From Erodium maritimum (taxonomy: Eukaryota; Streptophyta; Magnoliopsida; Geraniales; Geraniaceae): 64,000 nucleotides of DNA. The notes under the pieces are model-generated. The model saw only the letters and a list, made by a program, of their open reading frames with translations. It was not told the origin of the DNA and ran no database searches. The stretch lies in contig OY997592.1 of assembly GCA_963921825.1 (NCBI GenBank), forward strand, positions 66,112,336 through 66,176,335, read 5' to 3'. Each line of letters starts with the position of its first letter. Positions within the stretch are counted from its first letter, which is position 1. The translations under genes were made by a program, and so were the position numbers. Below, piece after piece: positions 46,953 to 58,572 of this stretch.

Positions 46953-48626
46953 TTCCCAATTCAGAAGAGAGATCTCTACCAAAAACACTATCATCTGTTC
47001 TAAGGTGCACAACAACTCCTACAATCTCCAAGTTGACTAGGTAGGAAGAAGATACATCATATTCATATCATAGGCATAAACAAAACAACATTGTTGACTC
47101 AACCCTTAATTATCTGGTTCCTGTGAGGCACCTTTTACTCCTTTTGTATGTTTGAATAATGAACACAATTCTCATAGTTTTGTACACAAAAATTAAGTTT
47201 TCCATTAGCTTGTTCTTTGTTGGCTGGAATAGTGGAATGGTCAATACACAAGGAGGATATATTTTGGGAGGGAATACTTAGATCGGTTTTAAATGGGCCA
47301 ATATTCGGCCCATTTAAAGAGTGTCGTCGTAAGTTAAATTTAATTTTATAACTTGTATCATGTGTTACTTTGAAGTTATATCATATCATCCCGTAAAGAT
47401 TAAACTTGTCTTACCATCAATAAAAAAGTTAAAATTTATATGAAAATGTCTAAAATATTCATATTTGAAAGCTTAAAAGTTATCCAAGACAAACTGGGCA
47501 AAATTTTAAATAAATATTTAAGGGGCATTTGTCATTTTCTGGATTTTTCTGGTTCCTTAAATCTTGTATTCAGGGGATACTTTCGATATTTTTGAGAATG
47601 ATGAGATTTTTCTAGTTATTTCTAATGGGTGTTAGGGAAAATGTAAACAAAACAAAACAAAAAATATTCAGTGGTGACATGAGACAAAAAGATGACTTCA
47701 TACAACTTTGTATTAACAGTCGTGACATAAATACAAAATACAAAATAACAAGACACGTAACTTTTATTTATTCCTTGCGATATTTAATTAATTGTTCTAA
47801 TTTCAATAAATTAACAAAAAAAAATGGTGTGATGTCTTTGAGCTGATCATAACTCTTATAACTATAATGTTCTTATAACTATAATGCTAAAACCTTTTAC
47901 ATTTGAGGTTTCTGCGCGTCGAATAGGAGCGTCGATTCGGTACTTATTTGGGGAAAAGCCCAAAACCTACGATTCTGTCGATTCGACCATGAAGAAAATC
48001 GATGGATTCGTTGATCGTCTATTCGAGTCTAAGCCACGATTCTCTTATGGAGAATCGCCACGTGGACCAAATAATTTAAATATACTTTCGGTCCACTTTT
48101 TTCCTACGAATCGGGCCCATCTTTTCTTTACTTTTCCTCTACTTAGAGTCTTAGACTGGGATTAACCTAATCGGTTTCGACTCATTGTGGAGGGCCTAAT
48201 AAGCCACCTAATTTGAAAAGATTAAATTGAAATGCTTTCTTAGTGAATTAGAATATATGTTTTTAATTAGAAAGTGTAATTTTCAAAAAGATAAAGAAAA
48301 AGGCTCCTTGGAGTGCAAGGCTAATACTAGTCTTGATTGACAGAAAAAAATGTGACCCATGAGCCTATGATTACAGAGTCAAAGGTTGGATGAATACAAG
48401 TCATAACTCTGACCACACTGACTTGTCAGTCCAATACCACAACATGGTCCTTTAGCAAAATTCAAAGAATATCAATTCTCAATCCTCTTCTTACCAGTCA
48501 TTGTCACCAAATACAAATCAGAATTGATCACATACATTTACTTGGCCTCCACACTTTCTGGCACACTACAAATATGTGGTTTCTGAGTAACCAAACAGAG
48601 AACTCAGAAGAAGAAGAAGCAGAGCA
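46953..48626. other. CYCLOPS 3' flank and CSLG promoter region
   Basis: 46953-47220 is likely 3'UTR. The rest is AT-rich. A 93-codon frame at 47884-48165 shows no family similarity and is not called. The last 150 bp upstream of 48627 is the CSLG leader. Confidence 0.45.
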
Positions 48627-51600
48627 ATGGAGCAAACCTCACTCCCTCTAACCCATTGCCATGTTCAGAAAGCTTCACTCATCATCAACAGATCACATTC
48701 TCTGATCCACTCCATAGCTCTAGCTCTCTTGATCCACTACAGAGCCTCCTCCTTCACACCAACCTTGCCATGGCTTCTGGTCTCTGCCTCGGAGCTCCTC
48801 CTCTCCTTCATATGGCTCCTGGGCCGGCCCTACACGTGGAGGCCCGTCGCCAGAACAGCCTTCCCGGAGAGATTGCCTCGGGACAGAGACCTCCCTGCAA
48901 TAGATGTCCACATCTGCACGGTGGATCCGGACAGGGAGCCCACGGTTCATGTGATGAACACGGTTCTGTCGGCCATGGCTATGGACTATCCTGTGGAGAA
49001 GCTCCACGTGTATCTTTCTGATGACGGAGGCTCTCCGGTGACCTTGCAAGGTATGAGGGAGGCTTGGAGGTTTGCCAGGTGGTGGCTTCCTTTTTGCGGA
49101 AGGTTTGGGGTTCGGACAAGGTGCCCGGAAGCCTATTTTTCGGGCGAGGAGGATCATCGGATTCGGACTAGTCAGGAGTTCTTGGATGAGAGACGCAATG
49201 TTAAGGTTCTGATTGCTTTCTCTTAAATGATTAATTGTGTTGGAATATAATTATAATTGTGTCTTTAATTATCAGCTTAAAGAGTTTAGAAGTTCGGTAC
49301 ATCACGGACTCGGTTCAAACTCTATCCTTTATGAAAATTCCATTTCTTCTCTATTTATTAAATTTCTTCAAAATAGGTCAGCTCTTATCATTCTTCTCAT
49401 CTCCTCTTTTAAATAATTCACTTCTAATCCCGTAAATAAACTTGTCAATGAACTCATATCTTCTTTTAAATAATCTACCGTGTTAAAATATAACTATAAT
49501 TAAATTTTCAATTATCATCTTAAGTTTTTAGTTGAGTTCGGTCCTCTAATAAATTGCACTTATGAGTTGATGTAAAAAGACGTCTTGAAAGATAAAATTT
49601 ATTTTTAAAAAAACAAAAATGATATTTTTAGCTATCGAACTCAAGATCAAGGGAGTTGGAGTGAAATTTACTTAAATCTAGATAGATGCAAAACGAATCT
49701 AGAAGTCAAGTATAAAAAAGAGCGCACGTTATAGGAGATATTCCAAAGAGACGATTCAACATAAAAAAGAGATCTCAGTCTTTTCTCTCTTCTCATAGCT
49801 GTAGTAAGAGGGCTATTCTTGGCCAAATCGCGGGTAGAATGGTCTTCCCAATGTGAATGCTCTAAGTGAAATTAACCATTATCTTAACAATCTCAACATT
49901 GTTCGATACAAGCACTCCATGTGAAACAATATTTATTATCACTTGAATATGTATAGGAAAAGTACGGGGTGTTCAAGGAGAACATAAAGAAAGCTACCGA
50001 AAATAGCCGGATCGGAGGCACAAACTCTAGTTATAGTAGAGATCACTCTCCCACCATTGAGGTACACAAATCAATTCCTCTGAAACACATAATTGTGACA
50101 AAAAAAACTCAGCTTATTGCCAAGTCTGAATCATATTTCGTCTTGTTAGATTATACATGAAGATCATCCAAAAAATGGATCCACAGAAGAAAATGTCAAG
50201 ATGCCTCTACTTGTCTACGTTTCACGTGAGAAGAGGCCTCAAGTTCCACACAACTTCAAGGCTGGAGCGCTCAATGTTCTCGTACGATTCAATACACCAC
50301 ATTTTCTGAGATTGCTTGTTATGCACGCATCTTCATGATTTAACAAAAGGGTCTCGAAATGTTTTATGCAGCTTAGGATCTCTGGCTTGATCAGCAATTC
50401 GCCTTACACATTGGTATTGGACTGTGACATGTACTGCAACGACCCGTCTTCAGCAAGGACAGCAATGTGCTTTCACCTCGATCCTACTCTCTCGCCCTCG
50501 CTCGCCTTTGTTCAGTTTCCTCAGAGGTTCCATAACAACAGCAAGAATGACATTTATGACAGTAGGCTCAGATCAGCGTTTTCGGTATGACGAACATAAA
50601 CGAGATTTGAAGGTTTAATTTGTTCCTTAAATTGTTATGTGTGACATACTTTGTTGTCCTCGAATTGCAGACTAAATGGCCAGGTTTGGATGGACTTCAG
50701 GGGCCTGTTCTGTCTGGTTCAGGTTTTTATATGAAAAGAGAGTCTTTGTATGGAAGCTTCATGCATACAAGTATGTTCCTTAAACCTCAAGTATTTGTGT
50801 TGGTGGAATAAAAAACCTGAACAGGGTTTTTAATTATCAAATTAGTTTTTAGTTGAGTTGATCCTTTACTATGGTATTAAACATGTTTCCTCAAGAACAC
50901 GAGTTCGAATTCACTATCTTCGTGTTAGAATGCAAATATAATTGGGCTTTTAACTATAATCTTGAACTTTTAATTGAATTGATCATCTAATATGATATCA
51001 AAGTTCCGTACTCACGGACACAGGTTTAAACCCCGTCATTTACAAAAAAATTACTAATTTCTTTTTAATTTATCAAATTTGTCCCAAAATGGATCAGCCC
51101 TTATATCTCTTCTTAACGGGCTCATCAGCTTGAGCTTTTAGTTGAGTTGGTCCTCTAATACTCCGAAAATATTAAAAAACAGTTATGTAACCAAGCTGAG
51201 AGTTGGTCTAGTTATGATTTTACATTACAAAATGTCCTTCTTTTTACTGCACAACACTTAATATATAGAAACTGATCTTGCAGAACCTATGGAGAAGCCT
51301 AATGTGGCAAGTGACAAGGTCTCATTAGTACAAGAAGCTAAGGAATTAGCCTCTTGCACCTACGAGAACGGCACAAAATGGGGCAAAGAGGTGATTATTA
51401 CTCGACACTTCCAATCACAATATTTCATGACATTTGGAAACAAAAACAAAAAGACTGACACATTTATGTCTGATATTAGGTGGGTTACTTGTACGAATCG
51501 GTATGTGAAGATGTCTTCACCGGGTTCATGTTACACGCGAGAGGCTGGACCTCAGTGTATTGCGATCCCTCGAGACCACAGTTCTTAGGCAGTGGCACGA

Positions 51601-52911
51601 CGAATTTGAATGACTTGTTGACTCAAGGCATAAGGTGGTCGTCGGGGCTGCTTAGCATTGCCCTCTCGAGGTTCTGTCCTCTCATGTACAGAGGCAGTAA
51701 AATGTCTCTTCTACAACGCCTTGGCTATGGAGAATTAGTGTTGTTCCCTTTGTTTTATTGCACATCATTATGGTGCTTTGCTACCATTCCTCAGTTGTGC
51801 CTGCTCAAAGGCATCTCTTTATACCCAAAGGTACTAATTACATTTATTTAAAACTGAAGTCTTATTTTGAAAGGAAAAACTCCAATAATGTCCTTGAACA
51901 ACTTTTTTTTAGCATAAACGTCTTGTTATCAATTTTTACTCTGAAAATACACTTATACTTTTCGTTTATATCAGAAGACAACGATTAACCCTAAAAATCC
52001 TTAGAAAATTTTGAATACTCTAAAATCCCATTACCCTAAAACCCTAAACCACACTGAGTTGGAAAAGCAAGATAAGTGGCTTTAGGGTTTACAATTTAAG
52101 GTTCGAGAGGGTGTTTAAGGGTTTAGAGGTAGGGGTATTTAGGGTTTTTTTTGGAGATTTTTCATCTAAGTTAACAGAAAATTTTGAAATTTAATAGAAA
52201 ATGTCATTTTTTTGTTGGTAAGAAACGATAAGTATAATATGTTTTTGGAAACAATGAGGACAACATGTTTTTGTTAAAAAAGGTCGTTCCATGACATGTT
52301 ATTGAGGTTTCCTCTTATTAAAAACATATAAAGTTACGTGTGATTAAGTCTAATATTTTTTTTGTACACAGGTTTCGGATCCATCTTTCGTCATATTTTC
52401 CTTCATTTTCATATCTGCATTGATCGGGCATGTCCAAGAAGTGCTATCAACCGGATGGTCGATGAGGACATGGATTAATGAGCACAGGATATGGATGATC
52501 AAGGCGGTGACTAGCCACTCCTACGCAACTTTAAACGTCGTTTTGGAGAAGACCGGCGCGAGGGAAGCTAGCTTCATGCCCACGAACAAGGGCGACGATG
52601 AAGATCGAGTGAAGATGTACCAAAATGGCAAGTTTGATTTCAGAACATCGTACATGTTCCTAGTTCCGTTGGTGTTCCTGGTCGTCTTGAACCTTGCCTC
52701 TCTGGTGTGTGGAGTGGTTGGTGTGATCGTTGGGGGTTACAGCTTGGACGAGATGTTTGTGCAACTCTTTGTTTCGGGTTATGTTTTGGTCGTGAACTGG
52801 CCGGTGCTTGAAGGGATGGTGTTTAGGAGGGACAAGGGTTGTGTTCCATTGTTTGTCACTTTATCGTCTGTTGTGTTTTTGTTGGTCGGTTATGTTTGCT
52901 TCATGTCTTAG
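48627..52911 (+). CDS. CSLG: Cellulose synthase-like protein G (CSLG)
   Basis: Membrane-embedded family 2 glycosyltransferase of the cellulose-synthase superfamily. Eight exons: 48627-49205, 49957-50061, 50150-50281, 50372-50584, 50671-50770, 51284-51390, 51480-51830 and 52372-52911; 708 residues, usual for CSLG. Two N-terminal membrane segments (about residues 24-40 and 48-65) precede [14 protein letters not shown]. Catalytic motifs are DDG (132-134), DCD (289-291), CED with Asp423 (the usual TED reads CED), and QGIRW (461-465). About six C-terminal membrane segments end ...VGYVCFMS. Some CSLG-clade proteins add glucuronic acid to triterpenoid saponins (spinach SOAP5, licorice CSyGT), while others have no known product, so the substrate is open. 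Introns carry several repeats. Confidence 0.93.
49240..49560 (+). repeat. Dispersed repeat copies in CSLG intron 1
   Basis: GTTGGAATATAATTATAATT with ATTATCAGCTTAA and CACGGACTCGGTTCAAACTC at 49238-49325, then a second partial copy at about 49480-49550 (AAATATAACTATAATT, AGTTGAGTTCGGTCCTCTAA). Related copies occur in intron 5. Confidence 0.6.
50815..51170 (+). repeat. Dispersed repeat copies in CSLG intron 5
   Basis: Three partial, overlapping copies of the intron 1 repeat. Shared blocks are TTTTAGTTGAGTTG(A/G)TCCT, ACGAGTTCGAATTC or ACAGGTTTAAACCCC, and CAAAATGGATCAGCCCTTAT. The GTTCGAA/GTTCAAA blocks look like Pol III B boxes. Confidence 0.55.
51876..52322. repeat. Foldback MITE with telomere-like motifs in CSLG intron 7
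   Basis: Left arm (AACTCCAATAATGTCCTTGAACAAC, 51879 onward) is mirrored by the right arm (GTTCCATGACATGTTATTGAGGTTT). The inner part has ACCCTAAAACCCTAAACC at about 52033-52050 and TTTAGGGTTT several times on the other side of the centre, so plant telomere-type TTTAGGG motifs occur on both strands of the stem. Confidence 0.6.
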
Positions 52912-53192
52912 GAAGTCTAGTTTGTTCTTATGTTTTTTTTTTATTGGAGGTTAAACATTAGGTGCAAATGTGCAATGCATAAAAATAGGTGGGAAATTTT
53001 AAGTCATGATGAGAATAAAACTTATTTGTTATTGTAATGTGATGTCTATTTGTAGTTTAAATCATGTAATATTTTGTCTATAAGTAGATGTCCAATTTTT
53101 CAATAATTTATATAAATATATTAAATTCATCTTTAAAAAGATGACGATAAAAAATATAATTATAAAAATATGATCAACCCCAACACACACTT

Positions 53193-54255
53193 TTTTTTTT
53201 TGAATCAAGGATAGTACTTTATTATTACGGCAAGTCGTCGTTCAGAATATTCAAAAGTACATCCGGAGTAGGCCAAATCTGCCACTCATAATGCTCCCAA
53301 GTCAGGGCATTCTTAGCTAAACAATGAGCTACACCATTCGCCTCTCGCCGAACATAAGTGATCTGCATCCCAACCAGGCTACCCAGTAAGCTTCTGCATT
53401 CGGTTATAACATCCCCAAACGGCGATAGCATAACCGAGTCACTCATCACTGCCTGAACCACTCCTAGGCAATCCGATTCCAAGACTCCCCGTGTCAAGCC
53501 CTCATCCCGTATCCACTTCAATGCACCCCTCACAGACAAGGCTTCTATCATCTCAGGGTCCTTTGCTCCTTCAAACCTGAAGCATTTCGCGGTGATCAGC
53601 TGGCCTTGTGAGTCCCGGCATACCACCCCCCCCCCCCTCCGCCATTCCATCTCCACCTACTGCTCCGTCCACGTTGAATTTCACTCCTCCCTCCCCTGGC
53701 GGCACCCACTGTGCTCTCGGTCTGGGTAACCGGGTCTTCTCCTTCTGCACATCTCGCCAGTCCTGCAAAACCGTTGTCGCCATGCCGTCCAACATTTCGG
53801 CCGAGCACAACTTTTGCTCCCATACTCGACTGTTCCGTCCACGCCACAGCGCCCAGCAGAGCATCACTGCTTGCTCCACCCTCTCCGCTGGCCCTGCTAA
53901 CATCAAACCACCCAGCCACTCTTTCAGGTCACTCCCATTCCCCGGTCCCTGCATGCCTCTGCGCCTCCATAACTCTTGTGCCTCCTTACACCTGAATAGG
54001 ACATGATCTTCTGTTTCTGGCGTCCCACATAACTCACAGTCTACGAGTATATCCACCCACCTCCCTTTCAGATTCACCTTGGTAGGTAAGGTCCCCGAGC
54101 AAGTACGCCATACAAAGTGCTTCACCTTATAGGGGACACCTAGTTTCCACATTGTTGTCCAGAACTCGTCCCTCATCGTTATACTCCATCTACCAGTACT
54201 TCTCATCAACACTTTATAGTGATTGTGTGGAGGTCGTGTGCCGGCGTTCTGTGCG
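53193..54255 (-). pseudogene. 5'-truncated L1-type LINE, minus strand
   Basis: The T-run at 53190-53200 is the poly(A) tail of a minus-strand element. The minus frames encode a zinc-RT domain (VPYKVKHFVWRTCSGTLP, CELCGTPETEDHVLFRC) and an RNase H (VKFNVDGAVGG then GVVCRDSQGQLITAKCFRF to LLNILNDDLP, stop 53225). A frameshift lies in an 11-12 base C-run at about 53626-53637. The reverse transcriptase and everything before it are missing. The right limit, where it meets the plus-strand LINE, is approximate. Confidence 0.88.
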
Positions 54256-54348
54256 TTCGGAGGTTTGGAGTGGTCTGATCCCAAGGAAGCTTCTCCGGTG
54301 ATTAGTTGGTTTTCGTAGGGAGTGGGTGTGACAGGGAGGGTAGAGAGG

Positions 54349-55719
54349 ATGGATGAGATCGAAGAACGTCTGAAGGGAGTTGTGATCGACAGTGAGGATG
54401 AAGAAGACACTGTGATCCCGGATGAGGTGCTTGATTTGAATGATGAGAAATACAAAATAGGGCTTGTGGTTAGGGTTTGCACAGGGAAGAAGTATAAGGA
54501 TGAGATTTTCAGAAAAGTCATGAAGAATGCTTGGAATACAACTGAAGCCCTAACTCTGACCTTGGCACCTGACATAACAGGTTTTTTCTTTAAATCCGAG
54601 AGGGAACGGAACAAGGTGTTGGACATGGAACCTTGGCAGTTTAATAAAGCTCTGGTGGCCATGGATAAGTACTCTACCGATATGAAGGCATCAGATATTC
54701 AATTTGATTACACTTCGGTGTGGGTGCATGCGACTAACCTACCGAGCAAGGCACTAATAGCAGCGGAGGCCGTGGGGAAGGTGATCGGTAACAAGCTTGG
54801 TCGTTTCATTGAAGTGGACTGTGACGAGGAGGGACGGGCGTTAGAGGACTATCTGCGTATTAGGGTACGCTGGTTCTTGAATAAACCACTGAAGAACACT
54901 GTGACTATTACGTTGGGAAGGAATGTTGAGCCGACCATTGTCCGGTTACAGTATGAACGCTTACCAGAATTCTGTTACCGTTGTGGAAGGCTAGGTCATA
55001 CGGAGAAAGAATGTGAGGAAGAGGATGACAAACCAAAGGTGAAAGGAAGGTATGGATCTCACATGAAAGTGGATCCACCAGGGTTCTTGGGAGGCATGCG
55101 GAATGGAAGCAGTGGTCGTGCAAAAGCTGGGGTGCACTCACATAAGGAGGAGGGGGCACGTGCTGCAGGAGTGGTGATGTTGGAGACGAGTAGAAAAGAA
55201 GAACAGGTGGGAAGGAGGGGCAAAGAGAACAGGGGCTTTAACTCTGTGATGGATGGGGAAGTAGAGGCGGACGGGATGGGGAAGGGAGGGGTGAGACCGG
55301 AAGGAAGGGCAGCTGGTGGAGAGGCTCTGCAGTGCATGAACAGACCTGTGAGTATAATCAAAGACGTAACTATCAGCCGAATCATGGGGACTCTAAAACA
55401 GGCACTGGTGGCGGGGGACGCAACAGAAAATAACGTATCGAGTGGAGCTCTGATGGAAGTGGATGAACGGGAAGGAGGGAAAGTGAAGAAGGGCAAATTT
55501 GTCAGGCAGAAGCGTGTGTTGAAAGGTGATCCAAAGGAGCCTGCAGTGGGAGTCAGTGTTCTGGGGAAACGAAAAGAAGGGATGGAAGCTGTTGACCTGA
55601 ATCTAGACATTGGAGAGATCACTCCTAATCTAGAGGAGGATGCAACGGAGTATTGGGTGGACTCATTTCTGACACTCAGGGAGCGTTCGTCCCGGGGAGA
55701 TCTATCCAGGACAACATAA
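54349..55719 (+). pseudogene. LINE ORF1 (DUF4283 and CCHC zinc knuckle), C-terminus replaced
   Basis: ATG 54349 (MDEIEERLKGVVIDSEDEE) begins the RNA-binding ORF1 protein of plant L1 elements. A DUF4283-like domain contains FFFKSERERNKVLDMEPWQF and VWVHATNLPSK. The zinc knuckle is CYRCGRLGHTEKEC near 54973-55015. A long charged linker follows. The last residues from about 55655 (DSFLTLRERSSRG...) are read from ORF2 sequence in the wrong frame, showing the deletion junction. Confidence 0.88.
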
Positions 55720-58130
55720 TCCTGTCGTACGAGACGTTACATCATCTACGTAATAAGAGACAGGGTAAGGAAGGCTGGGTGGCACTAAAGCTGGACATGA
55801 GCAAAGCCTACGACAGGGTAGAATGGGGCTTCTTATGGGACATTATGAGAGGCTTTGGACTGAGTGAGGAATGGATATACATGGTCCGGCGGTGCACGTA
55901 CTCAGTTACGTACAACATTGTGGCGGGAGGTCAGCAGGCAGGATTTGTTCAGCCTGAAAGGGGGATAAGGCAGGGAGACCCGCTTTCTCCCTATCTCTTC
56001 CTCTTCTGTATGGAGGGATTCTCCCGCCTACTCCAGGGAGCGGAGGGCAGGGGGGATATCCATGGGGTTAGGATAGCTAATGGGGCCCCGGCGTTGACCC
56101 ATTTGTTCTTTGCGGACGACTGCTACGTGTATTGTAAGGCGGTCCCGGAAGAGATGACAAAAGTGCGTGCATACCTGGGAATGTTTGAGGAGGCTTCGGG
56201 GCAGGTGGTGAACTAAACAAAGTCGTCCCTCTTCTTCAGCCACAATACTCCGGAACACCGGCGTTTGAGCGGCGTGCAGATTTTGGGGATTCCGGAGGTA
56301 AACTCCCCGTCCACCTACTTGGGTATACCGAATATGATGGGTAGGAGCCGGAAGCAGAGCCTCCAGTTTGTTATGGATAAGGTCCTCCGGAGAATCAGGA
56401 GGTGGGATGGTAAATTGCTCAATGGGGCAGGTAAAGAAGTGCTAGCCAAGTCGGTACTACAAGCGATTCATACTTATACGATGTGTGTAATGCGGATCCC
56501 AAAGGGGGTGTTGGAGAAGATGAATGTGGCTCTGGCTAAATTCTGGTGGAAGTCTGGGGGACCGGAAGGAAAAGGGGTGATCTGGCAGTCCTGGGCGAAT
56601 ATGTCACGACCGAAAGAGGAAGGGGGGATGGGTTTTAAGAATCTGTACGATTTCAACTCGGCCTTATTAGGGAAGCAATTGTGGAAACTTGTCACAGACG
56701 AGTCGAGTCTTGTGGCTAAGGTTCTCAAGGCCAAATACTACCCGGGGAATTCGGTGTTGGAGGCAGCTCGGAAACCGAATCAGAGTTATATCTGGCAGAG
56801 TTTGCTATCGGTACAGGAGTTGGTCCGTCGCGGAGCGCGACGGTCTATTGGGCCAGGTACGGAGACTTCGATTCTGGGACACCCCTGGCTGACAGGTGTG
56901 GAAGCAAGGGTGTATTCAGGAGTATCAGGGCTTGAAGGTAAGTTCGTGTCGGAGTTGATGACGACACACGGGAGATCTTGGGATGAGGGGAAAATCAGTT
57001 CTCTGGTTGGAGGGGAGGACCAGCAGGCGATCTTGGCAGTTCCGATTAGTCGGACTGCGATCCGCGATTCCTGGTACTGGTCAGGGGACTACTTGGGTCA
57101 ATACACGGTGAAATTGGCGTATGCCATGAGCCAACAGGACCAGGCCTCTGCCCAGGCACACCAGGAAATCTGGCTGGCAATCTGGAAGCTAGAAGTGATG
57201 CCAAAGGTTAAATCGTTCCTATGGCGTACGTGCTCGGGCTGTCTACCGGTGGCGGAGAACCTGAGACGAAGACGGGTGGACATAGTGGCGACTTGCCCGG
57301 TATGCCAGGGAGGAGACGAGTCGGCTTTTCACCTGCTGGTCCAATGTCCAGTGGCTGCTGAATGTTGGGCGACATCGGGGTTGTCCCTGCCCCAGGGAAC
57401 CCAGACGATAACAGAATGGTTGCTACGAACGCTTAGTACCAATCCCTCGACGAAAGGAGGGCTGATTGGGTGCCTTTTATGGGAAGTGTGGAAGGCACGA
57501 AACAAGGTAGTATGGGAAAATACGGCACAACCATCGGCTGGCATCTTCCAGACAACGTCCCACCTTCAACTAGGATGGCTGGAAGCAAGAAGAAGGAAGC
57601 TACAGGCCCAGGCCTGCCCGCGACAACATCAGGCTAGGGGAGCGGAGGTTTGGAAACGGCCGAGTCAAGGTTCTTGGGTGATTAACACAGACGGGGCGAT
57701 CTTCGCAGCAGCAAACAAAGTGGGAACAGGATGGATCTGTAGAGACGACAGGGGGTTTCTCAGGGGAGCTCGATCTACGTCATTCCACGGGGCCCAGAAC
57801 CCGGGCCTAGTGGAAGCCTTTGCGATTCGGGAAGCGTTGCTGTGGTTACAACAATTCCCGCTCCAACGAACGGTGGTTCGAAGTGATTGTAAGGTCATAG
57901 TGGATATGATCAAAAGGGGTGGGGGGCTGCCCTCACCTCTCGGGACGATCGTTACTGATTGTTTTTCCCTTTTATCTAAACTCGAGTGCGTGCAGCTCGA
58001 ATCTGTAAAGCGGACAGCGAACAAAGCAGCCCTCTGGCTTGCCAGAGCGGCTTGTTCTAACCCTGTCTGGGAGTGGCAAGGGGGTCATGTCCCCGAGCCC
58101 CTTCAACATATCATTGTTGTCGAAAATTAA
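55660..58130 (+). pseudogene. LINE ORF2 remnant: reverse transcriptase and RNase H
   Basis: Starts inside reverse transcriptase at LISDTQGAFVPGRS and includes LKLDMSKAYDRVEW, GIRQGDPLSPYLFL and the catalytic FADD. TAA at 56214-56216 interrupts it; the frame then stays open to 58130 with the thumb region, zinc-RT (VKSFLWRTCSGCLP, CPVCQGGDESAFHLLVQC) and RNase H (INTDGAIFAAANKVGTGWIC). No endonuclease is present, so the copy cannot move itself. Confidence 0.92.
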
Positions 58131-58268
58131 TAAATTAACATTTCTCTAAAAAAATATATATATATAATATATAATCTATTAAAAAAGAATATTTGATTTT
58201 AAATTTTAATATGCATTTCACTCCAAAATTAAAAGTATATCATATAAATTATAATAAAAATAGTAACA

Positions 58269-58370
58269 AAAACTCATCTAGCTCAATGGTAGAACCACAT
58301 GGCTTTTAACCTTGAGGTTGGGGGTTCAAATCCCACAATTAACAAAAAAATTGTTTTAAAAAAAAAATCG
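58269..58370 (+). mobile_element. tRNA-Lys-like retroposon or tRNA pseudogene
   Basis: TAGCTCAATGG (58279-58289) fits the A box, GGTTCAAATCC (58323-58333) fits the B box, and GGCTTTTAACC gives an anticodon loop with TTT (Lys). The acceptor arms do not pair, the D stem has a mismatch, and A-rich tracts follow (58342-58368). It is therefore a SINE head or tRNA-derived retroposon, not a working tRNA. Confidence 0.6.
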
Positions 58371-58572
58371 CGCGCATGCCAGGTGTCGGCCCGTAATTGG
58401 GCCAGCGTGGGCCAAGGGGCGAGGACCGCGTCTGCGAGCCCGGCCCGAGGAACAAGCCCGCTGTTTCAGGGCCGCGGACCGCGCGAAAACCAGCCCACGA
58501 CGGAACGGGCCGCGATCCGCGGACCGAGCACAAGCAGGCCGGGGTGCGAGGGAAGGCCCGTTGTGCATGCTC
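58369..58572. repeat. GC-rich PIF/Harbinger-like fragment
   Basis: A block of very high GC ending GTTGTGCATGCTC followed by TTA, matching the right end of the 9748-11983 element. No left terminus was found because the A-rich retroposon abuts it, so it is probably truncated. Confidence 0.45.

Larger units (their letters stand above)
54256..58156 (+). mobile_element. L1-type LINE, plus strand, internally deleted
   Basis: Has a 5' region, ORF1 and an ORF2 remnant in plus orientation, ending TAATAAATTAACATTTCTCT followed by an A-run at about 58149-58155. The endonuclease and first part of reverse transcriptase are missing between ORF1 and ORF2. The left limit is the junction with the minus-strand LINE and is uncertain. 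Confidence 0.85.

Noticed and set aside
47884..48165. 93-codon frame between CYCLOPS and CSLG
   Set aside because: No recognisable domain and no sign of flanking exons; composition is mixed.
53608..54006. Plus-strand Ser/Pro-rich frames
   Set aside because: They are antisense to the LINE zinc-RT and RNase H domains.
55059..55622. 187-codon minus frame
   Set aside because: It is antisense to LINE ORF1.
58269..58340. Functional tRNA-Lys(UUU)
   Set aside because: Acceptor arms do not pair, the D stem is mismatched, and A-rich tails follow.
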